In this document: piece by piece, positions 26,459 through 38,873 of the stretch
Numbering within the stretch: the first letter of the stretch is position 1
How the letters are laid out: every line of letters begins with the position of its first letter
NCBI GenBank assembly: GCA_947846985.1
Contig: CANTUZ010000007.1
Span: forward strand, 32,368,355 to 32,432,354
Length of the DNA: 64,000 bases
Direction of reading: 5' to 3'
Origin: Fratercula arctica
Lineage: Eukaryota; Chordata; Aves; Charadriiformes; Alcidae
Program-made: the position numbers and the translations under genes
The notes under the pieces: model-generated
What the model was told of the DNA's origin: nothing
Seen by the model: the letters and a program-made list of their open reading frames with translations, nothing else
Databases searched by the model: none

Positions 26459-26667
26459 TCAGCTCCGTAGTGACGTCCACCAACACGGCATTGCCGGGGA
26501 GGTGTGCGAGACGCTGTTGTCACTCAGGAGTGAGCCCAAGCCCGATGCCGAGGCAGTGCCCGTCTCCCCGTAATCACGCCGGGGACGCGATGCCTCTTTG
26601 CCAGCTGGGCTGAGCCACGTGTCCCCGCTGTCGCTGTGGTAGCGGGGCTGTGGCACGGGACTGCAGC
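26459..26667. promoter_or_regulatory. Small CpG-rich block with CRE-like and E-box motifs
   Basis: About 18 CpG dinucleotides fall in roughly 200 bases, far above the surrounding DNA. A TGACGTC CRE-type word lies at 26471-26477 and a CACGTG E-box at 26616-26621. This resembles a small CpG island or orphan promoter. No TATA element or clear first exon is evident on either strand. Unmethylated CpG-rich DNA in birds can also be non-promoter. Confidence 0.3.
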
Positions 26668-26699
26668 CAAAACCAGGCATATACACCCCAAATACTACA

Positions 26700-29600
26700 C
26701 AGTGTGAGGATGCCTTTTGCCAGCTATAGAAATGGAGGAGATAACTGCAAGCGCTACGCTTATCTAAGGCTATAAAAAAGCGTGCTGCTTGAACCTAACT
26801 CGGCAGCACCAAGTACAAGGTGGGCTTCAGAGGTGGCAGTGTTTAATATTCTGTCCAAGGATGCTGGCCTTAATGCCAATACATTGTGTGCATCGTTCTA
26901 GGAAAAACATGTTGTTTAAACATAAGTGAAGTGTTAGCAGTCAAATAGACGCAGTGATAAGGTGTTAACTCTGACCTCGTAATTAAATGTAAATACACCG
27001 TGAGAGCAAAGCAGGGGACTATGTAAGCAGGTAAAGGAGGAAATATGGCCGGGCTCTTTTCTTAATGGCTTTGTTTGGGCTGTAACGGTAAGAAAGGATT
27101 TATTAATCAGAATAAAAATGGCTTCCATAAAGAATTCATTAATTTACACTTTTTACACAAGTGCAAGATATTGCCTTCCACACCTTTCTGCTTTCACTTT
27201 TAATAAATTTCCCTGGTAAATTTACATTTACTTCTCACTCGCAACTGTTAGAATGCTTCATTAGGTATTGTTGCTTGTTTTTTTTAATATTAACAGTCTC
27301 TCCTCCCGAATGTCTTATATTGTGGCATACAATCTTAATAATTTGTGGAAAAGATGACATTTCCAAAGAGATCAAAATGCTTATTGGCCACTTACTCCAT
27401 TCTGGTGCCTGCCTCGGTGGTGGCAGCGTCCTCCACCTTGTCTCTTAAGATAATGTATTAACACTGTCAAGCTAGCAATCATTAAGGTACTACAAGCGTC
27501 CGCAGCATGCAAAATTATTCAGCTTTAAACACAGTTTTAGTTTATTTTCTTGAGGTTTTCTTCTCTTCAGGATGTGAACCTGGCTTCCTGCAGGCAATGA
27601 AGTTACACAAATTTCTGCAAAATATATTAAGAAGTGAATCCATTTATAACTACACCTTGGAAATAACCTTTAAAATAGAAATAAGTCTTTCCCAAATACA
27701 AGATGCTTTTGTTGTAGAGAGGAAAAACATGTCTATAGGTGATAATTCAGATAAAAACATTAACATATTCAGTCTATGAGTCCAAAAATGAAACACAATC
27801 TGTGGTAATTTTTTTGTTGCATGCATGTGTGTTTCTTTTGAAAAATGGAAGTTCCTACTCAGAAAGTCAGAACAACGTGTACAAGTGGCCCAAATTGTTT
27901 TTGATTAACAAGGTTTTCTGCCTGGAAGTCACTTTATCTTCATCCCATTAGCTGGACTCAACAAAACAAATGAATCTAATGCATTAGGCTGAAACAGATT
28001 CTTGCTATGTGGATGCAAAAAAAAAAAAATCCTCTCTTAATAGCCATACGACCATCTTATATATGTAATGTAGTTTTCCAGCTTAATATTCGCCTTTGAG
28101 TGTATATGAAGAGAATGCAAAGTTTCTGTCATGGTTTGGGCCAGTCTGGCCTCCTTTCACTGTCAACTCACGTGATGCTGATATCTGTTATTCTGAAGTA
28201 TGAATTGTGCGGTGTTGTGATGAATTGGCTGGTGTGATGTAGGACCGTGAGGACCACCTCCCACCTTGTCTGCTATTCAAAGCAGGTAATTCATTTCCAC
28301 ATCTTAGTCTGATTTTCCTCTTTTGCAATTGTCTGTGGGGAAGTTTATTTTTCCTCAAATATTGTTTCAAGTTGCATGCTTGAAACGTGGTCAGGTGTAA
28401 TGTAGTTTTTATTGACCATGCAAGAGCATGCATTTTAGTACTTCTGTGATTGGTCAGGAGTTGTTCCAAATATCCAATTTCCAGATTGCTAAATTGTTGT
28501 GTTTTCATAACTATTCAAAAGTCTTTTCTGGACTATTAACAGATAGCTGAAATGAGGAAAGAGAAGTCATGTGAATATTGCCAGAATGCTTCAAGGCATT
28601 TTGCCCTCTTATTCCATTCTATCCTCAATATATTGACTATGGAATATGTATTTAGATTCAAAGTTGTCTTGGGGACTATTAGTACATGCACTTGAAGTCA
28701 TCTGGTGTTCTGCATAAGTAAATATGAATATCCAGACAGACACTGTGATTGTGTACCCTAAATGAGCTCTATTCTTGATTGTATAAAACCTGAAGATGAC
28801 TGAATTTTCATTTTTAATTTATTTAAATTTTTTTTTTTACTTCTCTGAGCAACGTAATACTCTGTGTTATTCTTAGGAAAACAGTTATCACTAGAAAATA
28901 GCAAATACAAAGGACTCCTCCAACTTCTGCTGAACAAGATGGTGATATCTCTTATCAGCAACAGAAAAATCAAGTGGTTAACCAAAGTGCAATGTCTTAA
29001 CTGGAAACCTAGTGGGAGTGTTAGTGCTTTTTCTGGTTATACTTCAGTATATTATCTAAGCTAAGCAGCCAAGAGAATGAATTTGCACATAAGATGTGTT
29101 TCCTTAGTGTTCATTATCTTGTTACTTAAAAATTGCCTGTGAAAAAGTGAACACATTCATAGGAACATGACTAAAATATTCTTAATAGAAAATATATGAA
29201 AACAAAATGTTACTCAAATTAAACAAAATATACAATTGCAACTGGCGCTGTGATGTTCAGCTCCAGTAGGCACGCTGAATTGTCTTTTTTCCAAATGGAT
29301 AATTTATTTAACTAACTAGGATGCAATGAATTTTAAATTGTATATTAAAATGTAAAAATTAGGTAGTTAGGAAAAAATATGATGTGGTTTACATTCTTAC
29401 TCACTGTTAGGAAATTTTTTATCACATAATTAAAAATTGCAGATGGCAGTTTACCCTGACGTGAGTTTTGTTGACAAAAAAAATGTTTTCCTTGACCATG
29501 GGTCAAACCTGATGGGTTTGAATAATTTTTGAATATTTTTAAAATTCAAATTAGTACACCTGTAAAATATTATTCTTGCTCGTGTGTAACTTTTTACAAT

Positions 29601-31700
29601 GGATAACAAAGCTTTTCTTTTTTGGTCATTGTTTTTCATCTGGGAACACATCGTATGCTTAAGGTCAAGAAATTTAAATGTGCTTTATATGTATATCCGG
29701 TTTTTTACATTTAAAACAGAGACAGAATGTACAAAGTCCTTTTTTTTCCCAGAAAATTTCATACAAACTTTATTCTGCAGTTTCTATCAGGAATTGTACG
29801 TCATTGCCTTACACTGCTTGATCCTGTTTATCTGCATAATTCAAATGCAACCCTGAAGGATATAAACATAGTGACAGTTTTTAAACATACTTTCTGATAA
29901 TCAGCACAAACTATTACTTGAACCTATTCAATAACATAACACTGACAGACGGAATTCAATGACCCTCAGAAACCACAGATACAATCTCATTGTATAAAAT
30001 TATATTATGACATGGTTGTGTTGTCTTGAGTTATGACTTAGGTTGACTGCAATATGGTATGTTTTTTCTTTAGGAAAGGATGATACTTATTGACATTGGG
30101 ATAATGCAGGATCTAAATTGTGCAGCCCAAGTTTCTGTAATGAAAATAAAACCACCAAAGAGTAAAAAGATTCATGTGTACAACCAGGAGACAAACAGTT
30201 AAATATTAATTTAGTGTTTTGTTAGCAAGAATATGACTTTAACTTTACACGAGTTTCTTTGATGGGGCAGAACCTTTGGTAGCTCCCATTGACATTTGGT
30301 GTCTCAGTTTAGTCTCCATTAGGAAAACAGATCACAGCAGAGCAGGCTGGCATTGGAAATCTGTGGTTGTCTGCCAGCGAGAGGCCTTCTTCCAAAGGAT
30401 CTGGCAAACCAAGCTGATTCCTGGACTAAGATGGCAGCATGTTATCCAAATGGGTATTTAGTGGTCAAAAAAAGCCAAAGTGACTTAAGAATATCAGGTT
30501 CCCTTAGCTGTTGGAGGAACTCATACTGCTAAGATGGTAACCGTTCCTGGCCAGGAAAGACAATGTTCCCCCTTTCTGCCCTTCCTCTCTCATCTGAGCT
30601 TCCAACTCCAGAGAACATGGAACATTGCAAAGCTGGTACGGGATGTCTGGTAGGGTAAAACTGCTGAAAGGGAGAATAGCACAAAAGGCATCTATCTTTC
30701 ATGTTTGCCCATCATCATAAGTCTTTGGTTAGGCTCCAGATGACATGCAAAGAGTAGGGTAAGGTCCATAAGGGATTGCTGCTGGGACTGCTGTTAGGAG
30801 GAGGCCAGACTCAGCTGTTTGTGTCTTGGAGGTTTTGGAGATGTCTGGATAGATGTGTGATTCTTCTCACACCTGTCTCTGCCCAAAAAAACCCCAAACC
30901 AAAACCAACAAAAAACTCACACCTCAAAACAACCAAAGTAAAACAAGATATAATTTTTTCGATCTTTAGGAAAGGAATTTTGGTAAATAGTGAGAAATTT
31001 CCCATTGTTTTCAATTAGCCTGAACAGGGTAAAATAACCATTAAAAAGCGTCCAGCAGGGTAATGCCCTTTCACTTTTCATTTGAGAGCAATAAAGACTT
31101 TTGTCAAAAAAGCCAACGCTCCTGAACATTGAGATTCCTGGTGCATCCAGATGTTGAGGGTTTGGGGTTTGTTTGCCCGCATCATGCAGTATAGCCAATG
31201 GTTGTATAAAACTTCATTATTACAAGCAGGTTAGAAACACAGAGCTTGTTTATGAATAAATAATTCCGTATCTATTCTGCAAAGGTAGCAAGGACACTTA
31301 GGACATTCAACGGCTCTAAGGATGCTGTGAGCAGGAAGTACATGTGGCAGGAAAACAGATTTATGGTCGGGTAAATATAAGGGGAAAAAAAATAGTCATG
31401 CACAATATATAGCATTACTTGGGTTCCTATAGAAATACAAGTGAGATGGATACAGAAGCTATAGCCGTTGCACGCATTCACAGGTTAAAATTTAGTGTGG
31501 ATGGAAGAGTGTAGTATCTTGAGTCAATTCCATTACTGGTGAGATAAAATCAACGTCCAAATACTTCCTTACTGGCAAAAACCACCAAAAATACTAATGT
31601 GCTATATAACATAAAAATCCAATGCCATTAACCTGAGAGAGGATACAAAACTTCATACTGCCTTTCAATAACTGCTTTTGTTATTTCCTTAAAGTTGGTT
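26700..31700. other. AT-rich non-coding stretch, no gene seen
   Basis: The sequence is AT-rich with scattered short frames and no domain. A run of 13 or so A near 28017-28030 and the A/C-rich patch at 30883-30940 are the only simple repeats of note. No RNA gene or mobile element was recognised. Confidence 0.55.
30883..30940. repeat. A/C-rich low-complexity repeat
   Basis: This is a run of A-rich sequence broken by C (words such as CCCCAAACC and CAAAACAACC), similar in texture to the patch at 26.2 kb. No mobile-element body was recognised beside it. Confidence 0.65.
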
Positions 31701-31739
31701 TCCACAAAATAATTTCTTGGAGAAATGTGTTAATTTGGC

Positions 31740-32110
31740 TGTGTTTGCTTTGATCGCCTGGAAGTGCCCGGCCTGTCTGTTGCGATCCACCATCCACCCA
31801 GGGACGCCAGCGCGATGCTCAGCTCTCTGTTGCCGCCCCGTTATCACAGAGGGATTACTGGGGAGAGGGATGCGGGGTGCTATATCCGTGAATGCTGTGG
31901 TCTAGAACTGCCTGACCTAAGCGATACGGGAATAACCTGATTTCACTACAAGTTTTCTGGAGCAGCTGTACCCGCCGAATTTACGCGTGCACATGTTTAT
32001 CGTGCCCGTGAAATCAGGGATGCCGTTAAAGCCCTGCCCACCCTCGGCAGCAGCTCTGTACCACGGCGCTGCCCGGCCGGGGGCTGCTCCGCTCTCGCAT
32101 AAATAGTCTC
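31740..32110. promoter_or_regulatory. CpG-rich block with TATA-like word at its right edge
   Basis: CpG-rich sequence lies between about 31755 and 32098, densest near 31975-32098. The sequence ATAAATA at 32099-32105 lies right after it and could act as a TATA element for rightward transcription. A pyrimidine-rich acceptor-like sequence then ends in ACAG at 32141-32144. No coding exon is seen next to it, so the transcript, if any, may be non-coding. The adjacent block at 32.2-32.6 kb looks enhancer-like. Confidence 0.3.
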
Positions 32111-32214
32111 TCTTACCTCTGAAGTTTTTCCTCCTCTCCTACAGCAGTGCTAGGGGTCAGGCACACAAAGGTGCTGTCCCCTGATTGCAGCAAACACCGC
32201 CATGTGTTGTATGT

Positions 32215-32600
32215 TTGATGAATTAAAAGGATGCTGCCAACTTAATTACACTGTAACCCTTCAATAAAGGAAGGGCAGAGCTGATTAACTAGTGAATAAT
32301 TGGGGGCTGATTGATGGCTTTCTCCCTCACTGCTAAAGGCTGTATATATAATTATTTTGCCTGTGGGCCTAATTTTGCCACTGTTAGCTTCCACTTTTGT
32401 CATCAGCTGTAATTTATGGATGGGGCCTGAAGCCTTAAAAAAGGCTGGAAAATGAAATAGCCCCAAATCCCCAGATATGTCACCTGGAAATGGCCAGCAG
32501 GCAGCCTTTAACGTCAACATTTGCAGCCATTTAGCAGCATTAACACCTCACGCTTAGCCGGAAAATAATATTATCATTTGTCAACAACTATCATAATATA
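32215..32600. promoter_or_regulatory. Candidate conserved non-coding element (enhancer-like)
   Basis: This is unique sequence with a dense set of factor-like words. TGATTGATGG near 32310 resembles a PBX/HOX composite. There are also TTAATTACA, TATAATTATTTT and AATAATATTATCATT. It has no simple repeats and follows the CpG-rich block directly, so the pair could be one regulatory unit. The call is texture-based. Confidence 0.35.
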
Positions 32601-33534
32601 GATTTTTTTTCCTGACATGTAATAATGTTGCATCACTCACACCAATGATTTAATATATGTTTTAAATGCAAGATCAATTTATTGTAACTGAATAGAAAAT
32701 TCTTCTAGTAATGCACTTAAAGAAAAAAAAGAGAGCAAGGGAGGGAAGACCCATGTCCTTTCATTGCGTCAGCAGATTGGTTACAGAATTAGTACATAAG
32801 TCTCTAATGAACCACCAAAATCACTGCAAACTAAGATGGTTTGTGAAACTTAGTTAAAAAAAAGCACAACATCTTTTTTTCTTTGAACTTTGAAAGATGC
32901 AGTAGAAGTTTCAAAGAAAATGTAGTTAAAAAACTAGTAAACTTCTCTCCACTGTACTTAAAAAACATTGTGGGACAATTTTCCATCTACTGTCAATCAG
33001 CAGAGCTGCATATGTGGCTGTATAGATATGCTGGTTTGTGTGGGGTGTAGATCTGGCCCTTTGTATTTTAAATTGAAATGAGATTTCTTATTTTTTTCAG
33101 AGAGACAAGAGCTAATCACTAATGCCACAAAGTAATAGTAAAAGCCAATCTGTTTTGAAGGATTGAATTGCTTCAGTGGCAAAGAGGAGAGATGCCCCCC
33201 AAAAGCAAGACTATTTTGGGAAAATACAACATTCTGATTAGAGCTGCTCCAGTGGCTGTGTGCAAAGAAGCGCTGCCTATTTTATATTCCACAAAGATTT
33301 TTTTTCAATAAAGCAATAACAACTTAGATTCACTTTTTTTTTTTTTATGTAACCCATATTTAAACATTGCAGAGAGGAGACTTCTAATTTATAAGCCAAG
33401 ATACACAAATCCTCTCTCTCAAATTTCCTTTGTTGTTTTGTCCTCACAGAGCGCTCCCTTGCCTATGAATCACATAAAGATTTGAAGAACCTTTCAGTCA
33501 AAGCTCAGTAGTGTGCCAGTGGGCACTGGCCAGG

Positions 33535-33561
33535 AAAAAAAAAAAAAAAAAAAAAAAAAAA
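33535..33561 (+). repeat. A27 homopolymer run
   Basis: Twenty-seven consecutive A follow a short dyad (GCCAGT at 33515-33520 and ACTGGC at 33525-33530). A retroposon tail is possible, but the sequence to its left is not recognised as a SINE, LINE or processed gene copy. The open frame that reads through as poly-lysine is an artefact of the run. Confidence 0.85.
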
Positions 33562-33599
33562 GATTGATATTTGCCCTCTCTTCTTATCTGCACTTGATT

Positions 33600-35540
33600 T
33601 ATAAGTCAGTGCGAGTATGCAAGAGAAATAAAGGCAAAGACCTTGATGCCTCCCTGTGGAGAATATGCACCATTTGGATTGAAGGCATGAAAGAGGAGAA
33701 ATTAATGGTAAGCTGTTCATCTGTCACTACTGCCAGCCTGATGGTTTTGCAGAGAAGGAGAGGACTAGATGACATGCCCTCCAGTCAAGGGCACGACTGC
33801 CCGCTGTTCTCATATTATAAACACAGTGCTTTGGGTTTCTAAGGGATTTAAATTTAAATTATACTGTACTTTGGATAGGCAAATCTTTACACAAGTTTAT
33901 TTTCTTGAAGTATTAACATGCAGGATTTCACTGGCTTTCTGTGGAAGAAAAATAAAAATTAAGTCCCCCTATTTGATAAAAATGTGTAGCAGACTCTTAA
34001 AATGTCTCCGTATTTTTAAAGCGGTGTGTTATAGTGTAATGAGATTTAAATTTATATATGCATTGAAGATTTAGGCACATGCATAAATAGATAAGCTTTA
34101 GTTATTCTACTTTCTGGCACATAGGAAAAGATTTAAAAGTTCAAAATAGGAGCTGAATGGTTTTTTTCTATTAAAATGGTATAATACTAACTGCTGCTAT
34201 CGATGACAATATTAGGAACACATCTGCAGGGTAGAAACTGACACAAAACTTTCATGTTGTGCTAAACGACAAGAAAAATGTACTTATTGCTAAATGACTT
34301 ATTTTCAGCGCTGAGCATTTGTGTACCCTCTTGCTGCTGCTGAAATATTTTTGTACAGTGTCTAAGCCCAAAGGATCACGAGTCTGCTCGAGCTCTCCAG
34401 AGGCTTCTGCACCATCATGAATCACAAATGGGATCGCTGCTAATAGGAATGATTTTTGGCACCTGGCAGGGTTCGGGTAAAAGCACATAGGCATGAGAAC
34501 AAGTTTGCGCTGTGCACAAGTTCAGGGTTCAGATTTTGTGACGTTACTGCCACCCACCCACCAGCTATTTAAAGCCCTCTTTGCTGAGCCCCAGCAGTGG
34601 GATGGGAATTGCTGTTTTCCATTTTTAAAAAAAGGGAAAAATGAGTTGCTAGTCCACTGGTTTCAAATGACCTTGGGTTTTATAATCCAGAAGCAAAAAA
34701 ATAGAATCTCCCGCTTACTTTTGTTAAAATCTCCTGAGTTTGGAGCTAATTTCATTATTTCCTGAGGCTTGAGTCATGACTTCTGAAATCCTGGCTTAGG
34801 CAACAGATTTCAACAAAATAGTTGCACTCAAACTAATGTTTGCTCCTGCTATGGCAAACTCAACAGCTTGCAAGTCACTTCTGAAAAACTGTAAATCTTC
34901 CACAAACCTGACAAAGATAAATCAGTCAGAGAAGAGGAGATGGAGGTTGGTCAGGTATGAGATGGTCCTCCAGGATCTTCAGGAAGGAAGGGGCATCCTT
35001 CCCTCTAACGTGATCGGCATCTCCAAAGTATTGTGCCTTGATTGTTCATCTTTTTGAGCTTCCTCCCATACCATTGCAGGAGGGGTTACCCTGCCTCACG
35101 CTCCAGTGCGGGCTTTGCTTTCCTGGGCTCCTTGTCCTCCTGAGCCCATCCACACCATGCCTGATGGCTTCACTTTCTTCTGCACCGTAATCAACCTTCT
35201 CTGTCACCTGTCGGGAAAACCCTCAGCAGGGTGATTTTTAACACTGAGCGACCAGGATCGAGACGTTCACCGTCCTAATCAAAATTAGTCAGCCAGAGAT
35301 ATTGTAGAGTCGCCAGGGCTGAGAACAATTCACTTTCAAAAATCTAGAGTTGCTCTTATCTCCCCACTCCTGAAGCATCTCCTCTGCAGTGGTTACAGGC
35401 TCTGTGCTAGTGATGGCTGCCCAGCAGTCTGCATTTTAACTCCCGCCTTGAAACTGCCTAGAGTTTTGGCAGACTTCAAACGTTGGAGGTGATATTTTCT
35501 GTGCCAGCTGTGCATTAGGCATTTTTTCAGAAGTTTCTGC
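33600..35540. other. Non-coding stretch, no gene seen
   Basis: No coding domain was found. A perfect AT palindrome ATTTAAATTTAAAT lies at 33846-33859. The part at 34930-35250 is more GC-rich, with no recognised content. Confidence 0.55.
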
Positions 35541-35552
35541 TAAAATGGATGC

Positions 35553-35588
35553 TTTTTTTTTTTTTTTTTTTTTTTGGGGGGGGGGGGG
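35553..35588. repeat. T23-G13 homopolymer junction
   Basis: Twenty-three T (35553-35575) are followed immediately by thirteen G (35576-35588). Two long homopolymers abutting is uncommon. Runs of this length are prone to polymerase slippage and sequencing length error, so the exact counts are uncertain. The G run could support a G-quadruplex only in a homopolymer form. Confidence 0.85.
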
Positions 35589-37299
35589 AGGTTTAAGAGA
35601 TTGTGGGAAAGTATGTTCTTTCACTGACTTCAAAATGATCATAATTTTTCTGAGCAGCTCCAGTTCCTCCAGGCTTCAGAGCAGGTAGGTAGTTAGTTTG
35701 ACGGGGGTTTTTTGGGGTTTTTGTGCTTTTTTTTTGGTTCTTGTCAAAAAATCCTCCTGTGCCCTAGTTTATACGCATGTTAAAAATCTGTTTGCACTTG
35801 CTGAGTCCATCTGCACTGGGGCTGATCCGTCTCCTGGCAGTTCCATGCCGACTGTAGCACGGACGCGGCACCCATACAGAGCTGGGGCTGGGTACCACCG
35901 CCAGGCTGCTCCCCGCCGCGCAGTGCCAGTGCCCAAGGGGATGAGGAAGGGAGACCTTCCCCTCTGCTCTCAGGCCACCCCTTGCTGATTCAGGGATGGC
36001 ATGAAACCCACCAAACTGAGTATTATTTTCTGTGCGCCAAATGTTAGTGCAAACACTGGCAAATGGCATGTTTTCCATGTCTGTAGTGATGGGTGATGTA
36101 CAAAAGCTTTCTGCTGCCACAGAGTAGGTTGTAAACCGGGGCACAGGAGGTGGTGCAACAAGTCTAGAGGTCCCAGTTTTGCTCGTGAAGTGAGGAAAGG
36201 CTGTATGGTCCTGCAGGCTAAACACTTTAAAGTCTTGATTTGTTATCTTTTTGGGAAATTGCATATAAAAAGTAGCAAAAGAATACAAAGGCGGGGAGGT
36301 TGAGCACTGAAAAGTAAGAAAATGCCAACACAGCTATATTTATAGATACAGTTATATGTATGCATACTATATATTGGCTTTTGTTACGTGGTGTGCATGA
36401 AAAGGTGTTCAAATGGCCCCTCTTCCTCCTTCAGCAAGTGTGGTCTTCTCATGCTCATGATCTGTGATTTCCCAATTACCATCCAAACTTTGGGCTTTTC
36501 CTCATGGATTTTCCTCTGATGCTCTCATTGTGGCTTTTTACAATTGACTAATCTTTGCTACTGGTGTAAATAGTATTAGAGAAGTGTCCCATTATTGCAG
36601 AAGGAATGGATTATGTCTGTTTTACACATTAGCAATCCCGCACTGAAATTAAAGGTATTTCCAAAGCACCAATAATCGTTAGGATGCAGACGATGAGATA
36701 CCCCAGGTTTGTTTGTTCACAGGTGTTATCCCTAACAATTCCTCTGTGAATGGGTGCTGCTGCAGTTTATTTTAAGTGACTTGTTGCACATCTGGAGGGG
36801 AGCAGCTGTGTGCCGGGTGGTAGGGAGCAGTGCTTTGGTCCCCAAAGCAGCCTACATGTATGATCCCCACCAAAGCCTCCTCGGCTGAGACGCAGCACCG
36901 TGCTGATGCAGTGATGCTGCCTTGGGGGGACCTGAGAGGACTTGTTCAGTGTAGCCATGGGATTTGCATTTCAGCACATAGACATAGTCTTAAACGGTGA
37001 CACAATTTTTTTTTATCTTTCTCGCTTCTTTCAGCTCATTCACTGTGTACCCACCAGCTACAGAGAGCAGCAAAATAAAAATCCTGATTTATTTCCATGC
37101 ACAGTCATTCCTATGCACTTATGAGACTGGATTTCTCTGAAAAAAAAAAAAAAAAGCCGCCTGTGAGCAAGTAATTAACAACTACATCATAGCAAAGATA
37201 GGCAAGGGCCAAATTAAAGTTGCAGAGGGACCTTTAATTCCAGCATTTCCTAGCTAGTGAGTGCCTCGGTATGCGGTATTAGCAATCTTTTAGCCTAGT

Positions 37300-37625
37300 T
37301 TTTAATATAAGCGTGTCCCAATGTGAAAGGAAAGGCTGTGGGTTTGACATCACGCCGGGCAGGCTGCAGGGCGGCTGGGGTCCCCGCATTGCCCGATCAG
37401 CCTTGCTGCGGTGGTGGGCGATGGCGGGGGGGTCTTGGGCGCACCGTGCTGCTTCATTGATGCCCGCATCTGAAGGAGCAAGGGCAGGGAAAGCATGGGA
37501 AGGCAGGGAAACTGTGGAAGGGATTCATGTAACGTGGGGGGAAACTGGTTCAAATCCATATTAACTGGGAGGCGGCGTGAGGGTCCGGAGCCGAGCAGTG
37601 CTGCTGCCGTCAGCTGAGCTTACCA
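37300..37625. other. Local GC-rich, CpG-containing block
   Basis: This stretch is clearly richer in G and C than its flanks, with CpGs near 37351-37450 and 37571-37610. Open frames on both strands encode unrecognised, low-information sequence. There is an A run just upstream (37140-37155) and another near 37765-37780. It may be a small regulatory CpG patch or decayed repeat sequence. Confidence 0.35.
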
Positions 37626-38767
37626 CTGGTGGACCAGAATCAGGTGGTTTAGGGGTGTCTTACCAGCACCTCAAAAGCCTGTGTTTTCTGATTTTTGGAC
37701 TTTTTTTTAACGTCTTCATTTTAGCTCTTCTTATTTTGCAACTAAATTGCTTAATCTTATCTTTAAAAAAAAAAAAAAAACCAACAAAAAACTATCAACA
37801 GAAATGAAATATCAGTACAAAGAAGAATAAAAACAAAATTTATTTCCTGCTCAACTTCTGATAGAAATCCTTCAGTTGCTTTACCTAAAGTGGCCTAGTT
37901 AGGAAAATATTTTGGACTTTTTGGGAAACTCTTTTTGTTCCTCTGGAATGAAAACTATGTTTCACGGGAAACACATTTTTTCCTATGAGGAAGGAAAGAG
38001 TTTCGTAAGAAAATGTCAAACCAATTCGAATGTTTGGCTGCATATTTTCAGAAAAATCTTCCAATAAACTAATTAAGTGCTCTCCCAGCTTCCTAACCAG
38101 GGGGTTATTCTCATGTGTGGCTAACAGCGAAGCAACACTTTGCTTATCCTGACAGTAGACCCACTGTCACCATCATTGTCTCATTGTGTACCAGAACTCA
38201 GGGGTTTGCTGTTATTCTGTATGGCCACAAAAACACCCAAAATTCAGCATCTCTAACTGGGAGCAAAAATCATACCCAAAAATTTAGTTCTAGATTTGAT
38301 AATGTAAGGGGCCACTAATATTTTTTCTTAATTATTTTGGTGTGCCTGGACTATATTGCTTAGCGTTCAGATGCTTATTTTAGTATAAATTTTTTTTCTG
38401 TGCACTTGATTAAAACTTAGGAAATAAATGCATTTTTTATTTTTATTTTATCTCTGAAATATGATTATAAATGACCTTTGAAAAAAGTTAACAGAGAATA
38501 TGTCAGGAAGCAGCTCAGAAGGAAAAGATTAAAAGCAGACAGTCTAGAGAGGTGTTTAATTTCAATTTTCTTTGTGGTATAAGAAATCTGTAGATTTTAA
38601 AGCCATCATGCCATAGTTACTTTTATCAGTGGGGCTCTTTTGTTTTGTTCTGCCACCTAATTCTTTTGATGACAATGAGTCCACAGTTTTCCAATGACTG
38701 ATTTCGATTTGCATGTTATTGTCAGCCTTTTATATTTTATCATATCTCCACTTTGGTTTTTATGCAG

Positions 38768-38873
38768 ATCCTCACATCAGAAGGCAAGGGCAGCCTGAGC
38801 TAAACAGCTGGCTGGATTTGCATGAAAATGGACTGCCCTTTTTCATTTGTTTGTTCTTTGGAAATTACAGTAG
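38768..38873 (+). other. Candidate internal exon, 106 bp
   Basis: A strong acceptor (pyrimidine-rich tract ending TTTTTATGCAG at 38767) and a consensus donor (TAG then GTGAGTA from 38874) bound a 106-base segment. It contains an ATG at 38828 with A at -3 and G at +4, after which 15 codons stay open to the donor (peptide begins MDCPFSFVCSLE). The residues are not recognised. It could be a 5' leader exon, an alternative first coding exon or a lncRNA exon. The next candidate exon lies 2 kb downstream on the same strand. Confidence 0.35.

Noticed and set aside
33513..33842. + strand frame with a poly-lysine start
   Set aside because: The lysines come from the A27 run. The remainder shows no domain.
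34940..35240. Possible diverged CR1 or other repeat
   Set aside because: Words such as GAGATGGTCCTCCAGG hint at a repeat, but there is no extended match to any element I can recall with confidence.
35764..36288. Minus-strand open frame of 174 codons, the longest in the window
   Set aside because: No domain, signal or family resemblance. It runs through a locally CpG-rich patch where stops are rare, and overlapping + strand frames are also open. No splice or promoter signals support it.
37540..37565. GGTTCAAATCC resembling a tRNA T-loop
   Set aside because: No matching acceptor stem, D arm or anticodon arm lies upstream at tRNA spacing.
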